From Streptomyces iconiensis (lineage in GTDB: Bacteria > Actinomycetota > Actinomycetes > Streptomycetales > Streptomycetaceae), in assembly GCF_028657195.3 (NCBI RefSeq), contig NZ_JANCPR020000001.1, forward strand, positions 248,001 through 312,000: a stretch of DNA of 64,000 nt, read 5' to 3'. Shown here in pieces: positions 1 through 8,823 of the stretch. The notes beneath the pieces were generated by a model. That model did not search any database. It was not told where the DNA came from and worked only from the letters and a program-made list of their open reading frames with translations. Within the stretch, counting starts at the first letter, position 1; the number at the start of each line of letters is the position of its first letter. The translations under genes and the position numbers were made by a program.

Positions 1-394
1 ATGTGGGGTTGGAAGTGATCGATACGCGTATCTGGGGGAAGTCCCATGGCTTAGACAGGCCGTACCCGCTGATGGGGCATCTCGTGGACACGGCGATGGT
101 CGCTGGGGCCGTGTGGGATGCGGTTCTCTCGTCCAGCCGGCATCGTGCGATCGCTGGGGCGCTGGGGGTTTCCGAAGACGGGGCCGGGCGGCTGGTGATG
201 TTGTGGGCCGGTCTGCATGATCTTGGGAAGATCCTTCCGCAATTCCAGGCCGCGGCGTCTCAGGAGCATCCGCTGCACTGCTTGCCGCTCAGGTTGCCCA
301 GCTTCTCGGTGGCCATCATGGCCGTTACCCCGTCTGTGTGGAGCAGAAGGATCTGCGAGACCCTGCACAGGACCTTCCCGAACTGAGCGGGGCG
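1..394 (+). pseudogene. cas3 5' fragment (third copy of the leader/cas3 start)
   Basis: This is a broken copy of the beginning of the type I-E Cas3 nuclease-helicase gene. From base 1 it matches the start of the cas3 at 3964 almost base for base and carries the HD-nuclease stretch ending WAGLHDLGK. After base 281 the sequence jumps: 148 bp present in the other copy (4231-4378) are missing. The deletion shifts the frame, and translation stops near 386. Similarity fades after about 394. The upstream part, perhaps with its own leader and array, lies outside the window. It is outside the putative attL, so it may belong to an older or tandem element. It cannot encode a working Cas3. Confidence 0.85.
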
Positions 395-682
395 ACGGTT
401 GCCCCTGGCTTGACGCGGTGTCCTTGCTCTTGAGTGGGTGACACCGGCGACGAAGAGCAGGATGGCAGCCCGGTCGGAGTGGCCCCGCGCCTGCGACGAG
501 GGTCGGCTGATCATGGCGGTGCGCTGCCGAACGCCAGTTGGCGGCCGTCGTGGTTGATGGTCAGGGCGCAGATCCCGAGGACAGGGCGCCTTGTCACGTC
601 TGGCCCGCCAAGGGCCGCGAGATCATGTCGATCACACTGGCTACCGTCTCGCCTGTGGCTGATACGGGTCGATGATCAATAG
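395..682. other. no recognisable gene
   Basis: Between the cas3 fragment and vapC I see only short open frames without a family resemblance, and no tRNA or repeat. It is probably decayed sequence. Confidence 0.5.
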
Positions 683-1090
683 TCAGTTCCGTGCGTCCCG
701 TTGCTGCACTTCCTTGAGGACTGCTGCCACCGTGGCGAAGTCATTGTCCACGTGGAGAACTGTGTGCTGGTGATGGACCGCTGTCGCGCACACCAACAGA
801 TCGATGGCTCCGGCGGCGCGGTGCTGCCCTTGCTGGGTGAGCTTGTACTGTGCGGTATCGACCCATCGCCAGGCGTTCTTGGGGACTGACGAGAACTGGC
901 AGAGGCCATCCAGCTCTTCGGTCAACTCGTCACGGTGGGCCGGGCTTTTGGCCGAGTAGAGGAACTCCGCCCTGGTGGGCTCGCAGATGTGGAACACACC
1001 TGCGGCGATGTGCCCTTCCCAGGGTCGCAACGCCCCCGGCGTTCGGAAGAGGTGCCACAGAGCGGAAGTGTCGAGGAGGTAAGTGATCAC
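683..1090 (-). CDS. vapC: VapC-type PIN-domain toxin ribonuclease
   Basis: This 135-aa protein has the PIN-domain pattern of VapC toxins, metal-dependent ribonucleases that block translation until bound by VapB. The sequence opens with the motif MITYLLDTSALWHL, whose first acidic residue is characteristic. It has a middle acidic patch (ELDGL) and a C-terminal AGAIDLLVCATA block followed by VDNDF, giving the expected set of metal-binding acidic residues. Its ATG overlaps the vapB stop by 4 bp, the usual antitoxin-toxin coupling. Targets cannot be read from sequence. It lies left of the putative attL and so outside the island as drawn. Confidence 0.88.
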   Translation of the reverse strand: MITYLLDTSALWHLFRTPGALRPWEGHIAAGVFHICEPTRAEFLYSAKSPAHRDELTEELDGLCQFSSVPKNAWRWVDTAQYKLTQQGQHRAAGAIDLLVCATAVHHQHTVLHVDNDFATVAAVLKEVQQRDARN

Positions 1091-1320
1091 TCGAAGGCTG
1101 CCCGCCGGGCGCGCTTCGCGGCGGCATGCGCGGCGGCCGCGGCCTCGAACTCGCCCCGCTCGCCCCGCTCGGCCAGCTTCTCGGCAGCCTCCAGTCGCTT
1201 GATGCGCGCCACGTAGTCCCGCAGGGCCGCGTTGACGGTCTCCTTCTTCGTCGAGACGCCCATGAGTCGCATCGCCTCGATCAGTGCCTCGTCATCGAGA
1301 TCGATCTGGGTTACGGACAT
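1087..1320 (-). CDS. vapB: VapB-type antitoxin
   Basis: This small protein of about 77 aa precedes vapC and overlaps it by 4 bp. The N-terminus (VTQIDLDDEALIEAMRLMG then STKKETVNAALRDYV) is the ribbon-helix-helix-like pattern of VapB antitoxins of type II systems. The alanine- and arginine-rich C-terminal tail is the part expected to wrap the toxin. A GTG at 1329 is in frame, but ATG 1320 has a GAGGGG-like ribosome site at the right distance, so I chose 1320. It should bind the palindrome just upstream and autoregulate the pair. Confidence 0.85.
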   Translation of the reverse strand: MSVTQIDLDDEALIEAMRLMGVSTKKETVNAALRDYVARIKRLEAAEKLAERGERGEFEAAAAAHAAAKRARRAAFE

Positions 1321-1347
1321 GCTCGCCACCCCTCACCGCGAATCCAT

Positions 1348-1370
1348 GATGTACATAGTCAGGATACATC
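1348..1370. promoter_or_regulatory. candidate VapB operator upstream of vapBC
   Basis: GATGTA (1348-1353) and TACATC (1365-1370) form a 6-bp inverted repeat with an 11-bp spacer, and ATGTACAT is a second palindrome inside it. It lies 28 bp upstream of vapB, over the probable promoter. Antitoxin autoregulation is family knowledge; the site itself is inferred. Confidence 0.5.
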
Positions 1371-2159
1371 GCCAACATGCTTCGCGGCGGTCCCTCGGGT
1401 ACAGGTCAGACGTGACCGGACCGTCAGGGGGGAGTCACGATGGGAGTTCAAGCCGCTCACGAAACCCGGCCTCACGCGAAGCCCCCCAACTAACGGGACC
1501 GCTTCATGGTGAGAGCGAGGGCGGAGATCTTCGGTGCAGGTGGGGTGGGCTCATGTAGGAGCCGTGGGACCGTCAACCATGGATCCCACCCGGATCCGCG
1601 ACAAAACCCCAGTTCGCAAGGGGTTCGACGGCTTGGTCGGGCCGTGATGTCGCACGTTTGCCTCACGGGTCGGAGGTAAATGCCACACGTGAAAACACGC
1701 ATCGAACCGCGTTTTTGCAGGTCAGATCGATTCTGCACTGTCGTGCTCGGTGGGGCGGGTGGGACTCGAACCTAAAAGGGTGGCCCATCTCACCTGCGGT
1801 TTTACCGGAGAACCGGACATCTATGGCGGATTCGATCCCACCAGATCCTCGACGGTCCCGCTCGATCCAAGCCTGTGAGGCAACTGCCACACAGCGCTGA
1901 AGACCGCCCCCGCAGAGGCGAACCACCCGGCGTCGTTCCGAGCACCACATCACCTCACGCGGCGAGGCGTGACTGCGATCTCACCCCTGCGAGCGTAGGG
2001 CCCCTCTCAGTCCCGACTACTCAACGTAAGCAGTTTCGCCTTCACCCGACCAGGGCCGCCCCCTGCTCAGAGCCGACCTCAGCCCGGCTCCCGCCCGAAC
2101 GCCGTACCCGACCGCGCGTGAAGAACTTCTGTGCCTGAACGGGCGCGGTGACCCGGATA
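1371..2159. other. gene-poor stretch containing attL
   Basis: I find no supported gene here. It holds the 23-bp tRNA-derived attL (1750-1772). The 40 bp left of attL resemble the 30 bp left of attR at 34427-34454: both contain a tttNtgcaggtc core. That suggests remains of a related attachment arm. Confidence 0.5.
1750..1772. other. putative attL (duplicate of tRNA 3' end)
   Basis: 23 bp are identical to 34455-34477 and correspond to the T-arm and acceptor 3' half of the tRNA(CAT) gene. The rest of the tRNA is absent, so this is an attachment-site remnant, not a gene. Confidence 0.7.
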
Positions 2160-3835
2160 CGACGTACCCCCGCTCGCGCGGGGACCACTCCCGCCCATGC
2201 TCATCATCGCTAGTGCCCCTCGGACCACCCCCGCTCGCGCGGGGACCACACGAACGCAAACCGCTCCGGGGACTCCCCGACCGGACCACCCCCGCTCGCG
2301 CGGGGACCGCACGGTCGCGGGGTCGAACGACAACATCGTCTGCGGACCACCCCCGCTCGCGCGGGGACCGCGCCAGAGCGGGCCAGTAGCCGGGGTGGAT
2401 GGACGGACCACCCCCGCTCGCGCGGGGACCGCTGTCCCTACCCCCGGCTTTTCACACCGTCACGCGGACCACCCCCGCTCGCGCTGGGACCGCGACGTCA
2501 CGCGATCGGAGTGGATGCGATGAGCCGGACCACCCCCGCTCGCGCGGGGACCGCTCGTGCGCCTTCTCCGCCTGCGTGACCTTCTTCGGACCACCCCCGC
2601 TCGCGCGGGGACCGCTATGGCGTGCGGGTCCCCAACTCCGGGGCCTCCGGACCACCCCCGCTCGCGCGGGGACTGCTCCATATGGTGCCCCGGTACGCCG
2701 GAGACGGCCGGACCACCCCCGCTCGCGCGGGGACCGCAGCAGCGCCGTCGCGCTGGCCGCGTCGCTCGCGGGACCACCCCCGCTCGCGCGGGGACCACAT
2801 CCGCCAACGCATCGCCTCACGCGCCAGCCTCGGACCACCCCCGCTCGCGCGGGGACCACGTCCCCGGCGGCGGCGCCTACCAGATGCTGCACGGACCACC
2901 CCCGCTCGCGCGGGGACCACGAATTCACGGAACCCGGAACCGCTTTCCAAGAAGGACCACCCCCGCTCGCGCGGGGACCACTCGACCTCGACCTCGGTCT
3001 CGTAACGGCTGGTCGGACCACCCCCGCTCGCGCGGGGACCACGCCGCCAGAGCCTTCGGGAAAGACCTGTCCGGCGGACCACCCCCGCTCGCGCGGGGAC
3101 CACGAAGGCGCCGGCGGGGCTTCTTTCGCGGCCTGCGGACCACCCCCGCTCGCGCGGGGACCACCTGACCTTTCCGGGGTCGTCCCGGTCGACCTTCGGA
3201 CCACCCCCGCTCGCGCGGGGACCACTGTGGGTCACTGGCTGGTCGGGAGAGCTGAAACGGACCACCCCCGCTCGCGCGGGGACCACGTCCACCTCGCGCA
3301 CACCGAGCCGTTCGGCCACGGACCACCCCCGCTCGCGCGGGGACCACCCGCAGCATCGCCTCCCGGAATCCTCGGAAGTCGGACCATCCCCGCTCGCGCG
3401 GGGACCACTCGCCGAGCTTCCGCGCGGTCCATGCTGCTGCCGGACCACCCCCGCTCGCGCGGGGACCACACGCCCCCGCGCAGCGGGGGCGTTCGTCTGT
3501 CCGGACCACCCCCGCTCGCGCGGGGACCACTCCACCGCCTCGTGTCCCACCATGTCGCCGAGCGGACCACCCCCGCTCGCGCGGGGACCACTTGGACCGC
3601 AGGAAGTCCACGGCGAGGGTGCTCGGACCACCCCCGCTCGCGCGGGGACCACGGCCCTTGGCCGTCTGACGGGGGGTTTGGCGCCGGACCACCCCCGCTC
3701 GCGCGGGGACCACACCCGGGAACTTGAGGAATTCGATCCCCGTGACGGACCACCCCCGCTCGCGCGGGGACCACCACTGAGGGCGCCCAGTGGCCTAAAG
3801 GCCAGGCGGACCACCCCCGCTCGCGCGGGGACCAC
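2160..3835 (-). CRISPR. CRISPR array 1, type I-E, 28 repeats / 27 spacers
   Basis: 28 repeats of 29 bp recur with an exact 61-bp period, leaving 32-bp spacers. On the minus strand the repeat begins GTGGTCCCCGCGCGAG and ends GGTGGTCCG, the orientation of E. coli-type I-E repeats. crRNAs therefore run right to left and the leader is at the right end beside cas3. The left-most repeat (2160-2188) is degenerate in its first bases on the plus strand, as expected for the leader-distal end. Eight consecutive repeats (2282 to 2709) share an A-to-G change (one with an extra C-to-T), and the repeat at 3380 has a single change. All spacers appear different. Confidence 0.98.
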
Positions 3836-3963
3836 CCCTCGCGACCTGCGGTTTCTAAGCCACTTTGCCGGTCCTTGACTTGCTCCTGTCTGTCACCTGC
3901 TCATGTTGTCAGAGGGCTGTGGTGGAGTACGCGGTATTCGTGTTGGGGGATGTGGGGTTGGAA
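3836..3963. promoter_or_regulatory. array 1 leader and divergent cas3 5' region
   Basis: This 128-bp gap separates the leader-proximal repeat of array 1 (transcribed leftwards) from cas3 (transcribed rightwards). It should hold the crRNA leader/promoter and the cas3 promoter. It is homologous along most of its length to 14541-14673: both begin TCGCGACCTGCGGTTTC, share a 29-bp run ending GCGGTATTCGT (3912-3940 here), and end at an ATGATCG start. Confidence 0.7.
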
Positions 3964-6165
3964 ATGATCGATACGCGTATCTGGGGGAAATCCCATGGCT
4001 TAGCCCGGCCGTACCCGCTTGTGGGGCATCTCGTGGACACCGCGATGGTCGCTGGGGCCGTGTGGGATGCGGTTCTCTCGCCCAGCCGGCATCGCGTGAT
4101 CGCTGCGGCGCTGGGGGTTTCCGAAGACGAGGCCGGGCGGCTGGTGATGTTGTGGGCCGGTCTGCATGATCTTGGGAAGATCCTTCCCCAATTCCAGGCC
4201 GCGGCGTCTCAGGAACATCCGCTGCACTGCGCCTTTCTGGCCGAGGCGGAGTACGTGCATGATCGTGAGGGCGACAGCGAGGCAGAGAAGATCCGGCATG
4301 AGCTGGCGACGAACAGGGCTCTCCCTCATCTGCTGGTGGAGTTCGGATATCCCGTATCAGGGCCTCCGAGTCGTCTTCTTGCCGCTCAGGTTGCCCAGCT
4401 TCTCGGTGGCCATCATGGCCGATACCCCGTCTGTGTGGAGCAGAAGGATCTGCGGGACCCCGCACTTGACCTTCCCGAACTGGGCGGGGGCGGCTGGGCC
4501 GGCCAGCGGCGTGAGCATGTGACCGCTCTGCACGCACTGTTGGGAAGGCCGGGGGCGCCCGGCGTGCCGCGTATGCCGGTGGAGCTGGCGGTCGTGATCG
4601 CGGGCGTGGTGATCGTCTCCGACTGGCTGGCGAGCCAGGACCACACCGTTGAGGCGCAGCAGGCGGCAGCGGAGGCAGATGGAGGGCTGGGGTCGTCCGC
4701 CGCGCTGCGGGCCCATGCGCGGCGTGCTTCCGCTGGTGCGCCCGCGTTGGTGGAGGAGGCCGGGATGGGGCGTGCGGTCTTCCGTGAGAGCAGTTTTGCC
4801 GGGCTCTTCCCGGAGATCGCGAGGCCCTACCCGTTGCAGGCAAGCCTTCAGGAAGGGCTGGCGGCAGCGGTACGCGGTCCGGGTGTGCTGCTGGTGACGG
4901 CGCCCACGGGGGAGGGGAAGACGGAGGCCGCGCTCCATGCGGCGACGGTGATGGGGGCGGCGAGCGACAGTTGCGGGCTGTTGTTCGCCCTGCCGACCCA
5001 GGCCACGGCGAACCAGATGTACGAACGGGTCACTGCCTTCGCGCGGCGGAACCTGCTCGGTACGGCCCGGTTGACGCTGCTGCACGGTTCCGCCGACCTG
5101 TATCAGCCCTACGCGGAGCCGCCGGCTGACGGTGGCGAGGTCGAGCCCCGTGTCCTGTCCGACCGTGACGGCGACCCGCGCCGGGAGGAGACGGTCGCCG
5201 TGACGGCCGGCAGGTGGCTGCGTATGCGCGGTCGGGGCATCCTCGCCCCGCTCGCCGTCGGGACGATCGATCAGGCCCTGATGGGGGTTCTTCCGCTGAA
5301 GCGCAACGCACTCCGGCATCTCGGGCTTTCCGGCAAGACCGTTGTGATCGACGAAGCGCATGCCTACGACGCGTACACGCACGCTCTGCTGTTGCGGCTG
5401 CTGGAGTGGCTGGGCGCCATGGGGGCCCCGGTGGTCCTGCTGTCGGCGACCCTTACCGGTGATACGGCCGCCGGCCTGATGCGCGCGTACCGGGCAGGTG
5501 CCGGTCACGGCTCAGGCGCGGAGGACTTGCCTGCGCCCATGTACCCGGGATGGATGTACTTGGACGCCGTCAGCGGCGCGGTCACCGTCCCGGACAGACC
5601 AGTGAGCAGCGTGCGGGTCCGCGAACTGGCGCTGGAGATGCTGCCGGTCGCCCACACCTATGACCTCACGGTCCCGGAAAACCGCCTCACCGCCCTCTTC
5701 GGGGAACTCGACGGAGTGGCAGCGGAGGGCGGATGCGCCGCGGTGATCTGCACCACCGTCGCGGAAGCCCAGAAGACCTATGAGGCTCTGCGCGAGCACT
5801 ACCGAGGCCGGTACGGAGCGGATTACGCGGGCTGGGACGACCGTTCGGCGGACGACGCGGCCAGGGAGGACGCCGCAGCCGGTCCCCGGCTGCGGCTGCT
5901 GCACGCCCGCTTGTCTGCTCATTGCTGCGCTCACGTCGTGCACCGCCGAGGCCGCGACGGGCCCGAAGTCCACAAGCGGCTGGCCGAGCGCGAACTTGAG
6001 CCCGGCAGCGAACGCGCCGTCGCCGAAGATCCCCTCGGTACCAACGAGGTCCTGGACCGTACGACGTGCCTCGACACCGTTGCGTGCGTCGGAGCGCCCT
6101 GTCTGCTGAGGGAAGCGCCGCGGAGCGGCTCGGCTTTCGCGGTTACTGACGCACGGGTGCGATAG
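3964..6165 (+). CDS. cas3: Cas3 nuclease-helicase, C-terminally truncated
   Basis: Cas3 is recruited by Cascade to nick, unwind and degrade target DNA. This 733-aa copy starts at ATG 3964 (GGGG ribosome site); the open frame extends upstream without support. It retains the HD nuclease (HLVDT, WAGLHDLGK, LGGHHGRY), Walker A (APTGEGKTEAAL), DEAH box (VVIDEAHAYD) and SAT motif. The second RecA domain stops making sense after RLRLLHAR: motifs V and VI and the C-terminal domain are absent, replaced by about 80 unrelated residues. Family members usually have about 850-950 residues. The last 23 bp overlap the convergent cas6e. ATP-driven translocation is unlikely, while HD nuclease activity remains possible. 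Confidence 0.85.
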   Translation: MIDTRIWGKSHGLARPYPLVGHLVDTAMVAGAVWDAVLSPSRHRVIAAALGVSEDEAGRLVMLWAGLHDLGKILPQFQAAASQEHPLHCAFLAEAEYVHDREGDSEAEKIRHELATNRALPHLLVEFGYPVSGPPSRLLAAQVAQLLGGHHGRYPVCVEQKDLRDPALDLPELGGGGWAGQRREHVTALHALLGRPGAPGVPRMPVELAVVIAGVVIVSDWLASQDHTVEAQQAAAEADGGLGSSAALRAHARRASAGAPALVEEAGMGRAVFRESSFAGLFPEIARPYPLQASLQEGLAAAVRGPGVLLVTAPTGEGKTEAALHAATVMGAASDSCGLLFALPTQATANQMYERVTAFARRNLLGTARLTLLHGSADLYQPYAEPPADGGEVEPRVLSDRDGDPRREETVAVTAGRWLRMRGRGILAPLAVGTIDQALMGVLPLKRNALRHLGLSGKTVVIDEAHAYDAYTHALLLRLLEWLGAMGAPVVLLSATLTGDTAAGLMRAYRAGAGHGSGAEDLPAPMYPGWMYLDAVSGAVTVPDRPVSSVRVRELALEMLPVAHTYDLTVPENRLTALFGELDGVAAEGGCAAVICTTVAEAQKTYEALREHYRGRYGADYAGWDDRSADDAAREDAAAGPRLRLLHARLSAHCCAHVVHRRGRDGPEVHKRLAERELEPGSERAVAEDPLGTNEVLDRTTCLDTVACVGAPCLLREAPRSGSAFAVTDARVR

Positions 6166-6811
6166 TCAGCAGTCCGCATCCGTATGCCTTCCCCCGTCCG
6201 ATACCAGCAGCGAGTTTCTCACGGCAAAGGTCGGAGTCTATGACCCTAGCCATTCCGTCGAATTGGGTGCGGGAATGGCGGATTCGCTGCCGTGCGGCGG
6301 CACCTTCGGTGCCGCGGGGGCCACTTACGGCTTCGAGGGGGTGGGCGTTGACGTGCAGGGGTTCAAGGCCGGCTGCGGCGGACTGGCGTTCCCACCATGC
6401 GATGGCGGCGTTGCCGCTCAGGGCGACGACCGGCGGGAGCTTGTACTCCTCCTGCGTCCTGGCCGAGGGCTTGCGCACGGCGTTGGCCACGCAGCGGTAG
6501 TTGACGAGCGTCCCGTTGTGCACCGCCTTCAGCAGGTCGTCGAGGGAGCGGGTTTCGGTCTTGCCGTACGCGTCGGGCAGCCGTGAGGGGTCTGGCTCTA
6601 CGCGGCTCTGCAGGAGGATCTGTGGCCCACGTGGGGTTTCCTCGGCCCGGAACAGCACTCCGTATGCCGCGCGGGCCGGGCCTTCGACTCCGTCGGGGAA
6701 CATCTGCAGGACGCGCTGGTGCAGGCGGATGCCCTGCGCGGCGCCGCGCAGGTCCCGGCGGGCGTCGGGAGAAGTGGGCGAGGGCACGATGCGGGTCAGC
6801 CACAGGGTCAC
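6143..6811 (-). CDS. cas6e: Cas6e crRNA-processing endoribonuclease (locus A)
   Basis: This 222-aa protein matches CasE/Cse3, which cuts the pre-crRNA at the repeat hairpin and stays in Cascade. Visible features are the N-terminal strand, the GIRLHQRVLQMFPDG block with the likely catalytic histidine (H31), and the C-terminal glycine-rich loop GIGRGKAYGCGLLTIAP. Its GTG start overlaps the cas5e stop by 4 bp, so it is the last gene of the Cascade operon. A second Cas6e is encoded at 15061. Since the arrays use two repeat types, each Cas6e may serve its own array (inference). Confidence 0.95.
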   Translation of the reverse strand: MTLWLTRIVPSPTSPDARRDLRGAAQGIRLHQRVLQMFPDGVEGPARAAYGVLFRAEETPRGPQILLQSRVEPDPSRLPDAYGKTETRSLDDLLKAVHNGTLVNYRCVANAVRKPSARTQEEYKLPPVVALSGNAAIAWWERQSAAAGLEPLHVNAHPLEAVSGPRGTEGAAARQRIRHSRTQFDGMARVIDSDLCREKLAAGIGRGKAYGCGLLTIAPVRQ

Positions 6812-7626
6812 CGGGTGCTCCTCCGCGGCTCGATGAAGTAGGTGTCGATATAGGTCTGGAGCTTCTCCAGGTAACCGGTGCCGAAGCCTTCGTACGTGGC
6901 ATCCGGTAGGTGCACGGCACGCCGGTACAGCGGGCGCGGCTGGTATTGGCGCTCCAGTGGAGCGAAGGACACCGGTTCGTCGGTGACTTCGCCGCTGTGG
7001 TGGTCACCGTCGCCGCTGTCGGCGGCGTCGGAGTCCAGGGGGAGGGCCCCGAGGGGCTTGTCGCCGTAGAACTCGATCGGCTGTGGGCCGCGGTGTGGCT
7101 TCTTGGCCGCCAGCGGCATCCGTACCAGGTGGTGCAGTGGATCTTCCACGGCTCCCAACAGCACGGGGCCTTCGGGCGGACAGGCGCGGCGGCCGAGGAA
7201 GAGGGGCCAGTGCGGTTCCCGCAGGGCACCGGCGCACGAGGTGAGCAGCTCGTTGTCGTCGGAGGTCAGGGCGACGGTGAAGGCTGCGTCGGCGAGGTAC
7301 TGGCGCTTGGACACCAGGGTGCCGTTGCTCCGGCGTTCGCCGTTGACGGTGATGACGGTCTCGTGTGCGGGCAGTCCGCCGCCTACAGTGTGGAAGTCGG
7401 ACAGCACGACCCCCGGTCGGTCGACACGCACCGTCATCGACAGCGTCGTCAGATCGGTGATGGACGCGCCGCGTGCACGCCCGAGGGCTGCGGCCAGCAT
7501 GCCGATGACCCCGGACCGTGTGGGGAACGGGGCGGTGTCCCGCCATGTGTACTTGCTGTGCGTTCCCCAGGACTGGAGTGGGCCTGTCAGCCGCAGCAGC
7601 AGCCCGTGGGCGGGCCGTGCGGTCAC
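6808..7626 (-). CDS. cas5e: Cas5e, Cascade subunit
   Basis: This 272-aa RAMP protein binds the 5' handle of the crRNA and caps the Cas7 backbone. The N-terminal LLLRLTGPLQSWGT block, DTAPFPTRSGVIGMLAAALG and the C-terminal FGTGYLEKLQTYIDTYF are typical of CasD/Cas5e. GTG starts and stops overlap by 4 bp on both sides (cas7e upstream, cas6e downstream), indicating one coupled message. Remains of a second cas5 C-terminus are found at 14925-15064. Confidence 0.95.
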   Translation of the reverse strand: MTARPAHGLLLRLTGPLQSWGTHSKYTWRDTAPFPTRSGVIGMLAAALGRARGASITDLTTLSMTVRVDRPGVVLSDFHTVGGGLPAHETVITVNGERRSNGTLVSKRQYLADAAFTVALTSDDNELLTSCAGALREPHWPLFLGRRACPPEGPVLLGAVEDPLHHLVRMPLAAKKPHRGPQPIEFYGDKPLGALPLDSDAADSGDGDHHSGEVTDEPVSFAPLERQYQPRPLYRRAVHLPDATYEGFGTGYLEKLQTYIDTYFIEPRRSTR

Positions 7627-8798
7627 TGCGGGGCCTCGGCGAGAGCGGCGGCGACGGCGGCGGAGACGAGTGCTTCGAAGGAGGAGCAGCGCTCGCCGAG
7701 GTGCTGCAGCTTGTCGAATTCGAGGGAGGCGTGTGCCGCGTGCAGGACGCGGTCGGGGCCGAGGAGGGTGTTGGCGGCCTTGGCGTACGCGTCGATGCCC
7801 ACCACCGAGCGGCCGACGAAGCCTCCCTGCGCGGCTGACCGTACGGGCTCTTCGAAAGCGGCGGCGAAGGACAGCGGCCGGTCGGAGCGTACGGCGACGT
7901 GGACCAGGTGCGGGAGTGTGTGCGGGGCGGTGGAGTTCTTTTTCGCCTGCGGCAGGGACTCGATGAAGGACAGCAGGAACTGGCCGATGAGTTCGCGGGC
8001 GGCCTCAGGATCGAGGGCGCTGTCGTCGCCCAGGTTCTTGGCGAGCTCCTTGAGGTCGACGGTGGCGAACCGGTAGAAGGTGCTGGCGCTGAACTCGGCA
8101 GTTCCCATGTGACCGCTGCCTGTCTCGTCGTTCTTCGCTTCGGTGACGTCGTCGACGGCGGCGAAGTAGTCGAGTTCGACCTCGGTGGTGTGGGTGGTGA
8201 AGGCGTGCGCGACCTGGACGGCGCCGTCGACGCCGGCTTCGTCGACCTCGGCGAGCATCCGGCCGAAGAGGTTGATGATGCCGTTCTTCGCCCGCAGGAT
8301 CTCGTCGATCTGCTTCTTCGGCAGGACACTCTCCTGCTTTTTGACTTTACCGGTGAAGTCAGTCGTGAGCGCGTCCTTGTGGGCTTCGGCGATGTCCGCC
8401 AGGGCCTCGACAGCGTCCTCGGGGAGGTAGACGAGCGCGTTGGTCAGCACCTTGTTCTTGATGGGCTGCTTGTCCGGTCCCTTGGCCACCTCCCACTTGA
8501 TGCTGCTGCCCGCCGCCACATGCGCACCGGCACGTTCGGCGAGTTCTCCGTCCCACCCGCGGCTTTGCAGCGTCTCGGTGACCCGTTCGCCGATGCGGCG
8601 CGTGCGCAGTGTCCTGTGCCCGAGGGTGTTCTGGAAGTGCTCGCGGACGGCCCGCTTCCACGACTGACTGGAGACGCGGGTGCGCAGGGCGTCGCCGTAG
8701 AGCACGGTTTTCACCGAGTTGGTGTCGTCCCGGTTGAGATTTGCGTACGGCACCGGCTGCACGATGTGGATGTCGATGAAGCGGGGTGTGGCGGCCAT
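7623..8798 (-). CDS. cas7e: Cas7e (Cse4/CasC), Cascade backbone subunit
   Basis: Cas7e polymerises along the crRNA spacer to form the Cascade backbone. The 391-aa protein starts MAATPRFIDIHIVQPVPYANLNRDD and contains the characteristic KTVLYGDALRTRVSSQSWKR, the FYRFATVDLKELAKNLG block and the C-terminal LPHLVHVAVRSDRPLSFAAAF. Length is as expected. It lies 25 bp downstream of cse2 and overlaps cas5e by 4 bp. A degenerate second copy of the C-terminal part occurs at 14674-14924. Confidence 0.96.
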   Translation of the reverse strand: MAATPRFIDIHIVQPVPYANLNRDDTNSVKTVLYGDALRTRVSSQSWKRAVREHFQNTLGHRTLRTRRIGERVTETLQSRGWDGELAERAGAHVAAGSSIKWEVAKGPDKQPIKNKVLTNALVYLPEDAVEALADIAEAHKDALTTDFTGKVKKQESVLPKKQIDEILRAKNGIINLFGRMLAEVDEAGVDGAVQVAHAFTTHTTEVELDYFAAVDDVTEAKNDETGSGHMGTAEFSASTFYRFATVDLKELAKNLGDDSALDPEAARELIGQFLLSFIESLPQAKKNSTAPHTLPHLVHVAVRSDRPLSFAAAFEEPVRSAAQGGFVGRSVVGIDAYAKAANTLLGPDRVLHAAHASLEFDKLQHLGERCSSFEALVSAAVAAALAEAPQ

Positions 8799-8823
8799 CA
8801 GGGTTCTCCTGTGGGTGGGTAGG

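Noticed and set aside
1750..1830. A possible tRNA gene at the attL
   Set aside because: Only the 3' 23 bp of the tRNA are present; no anticodon or D arm follows.
2399..3835. Long open frames on both strands across array 1 encoding repeats like PPPLARGP or SPRERGWS
   Set aside because: They arise because the 61-bp CRISPR period and GC-rich repeats lack stops; the repeat-spacer structure explains them fully.
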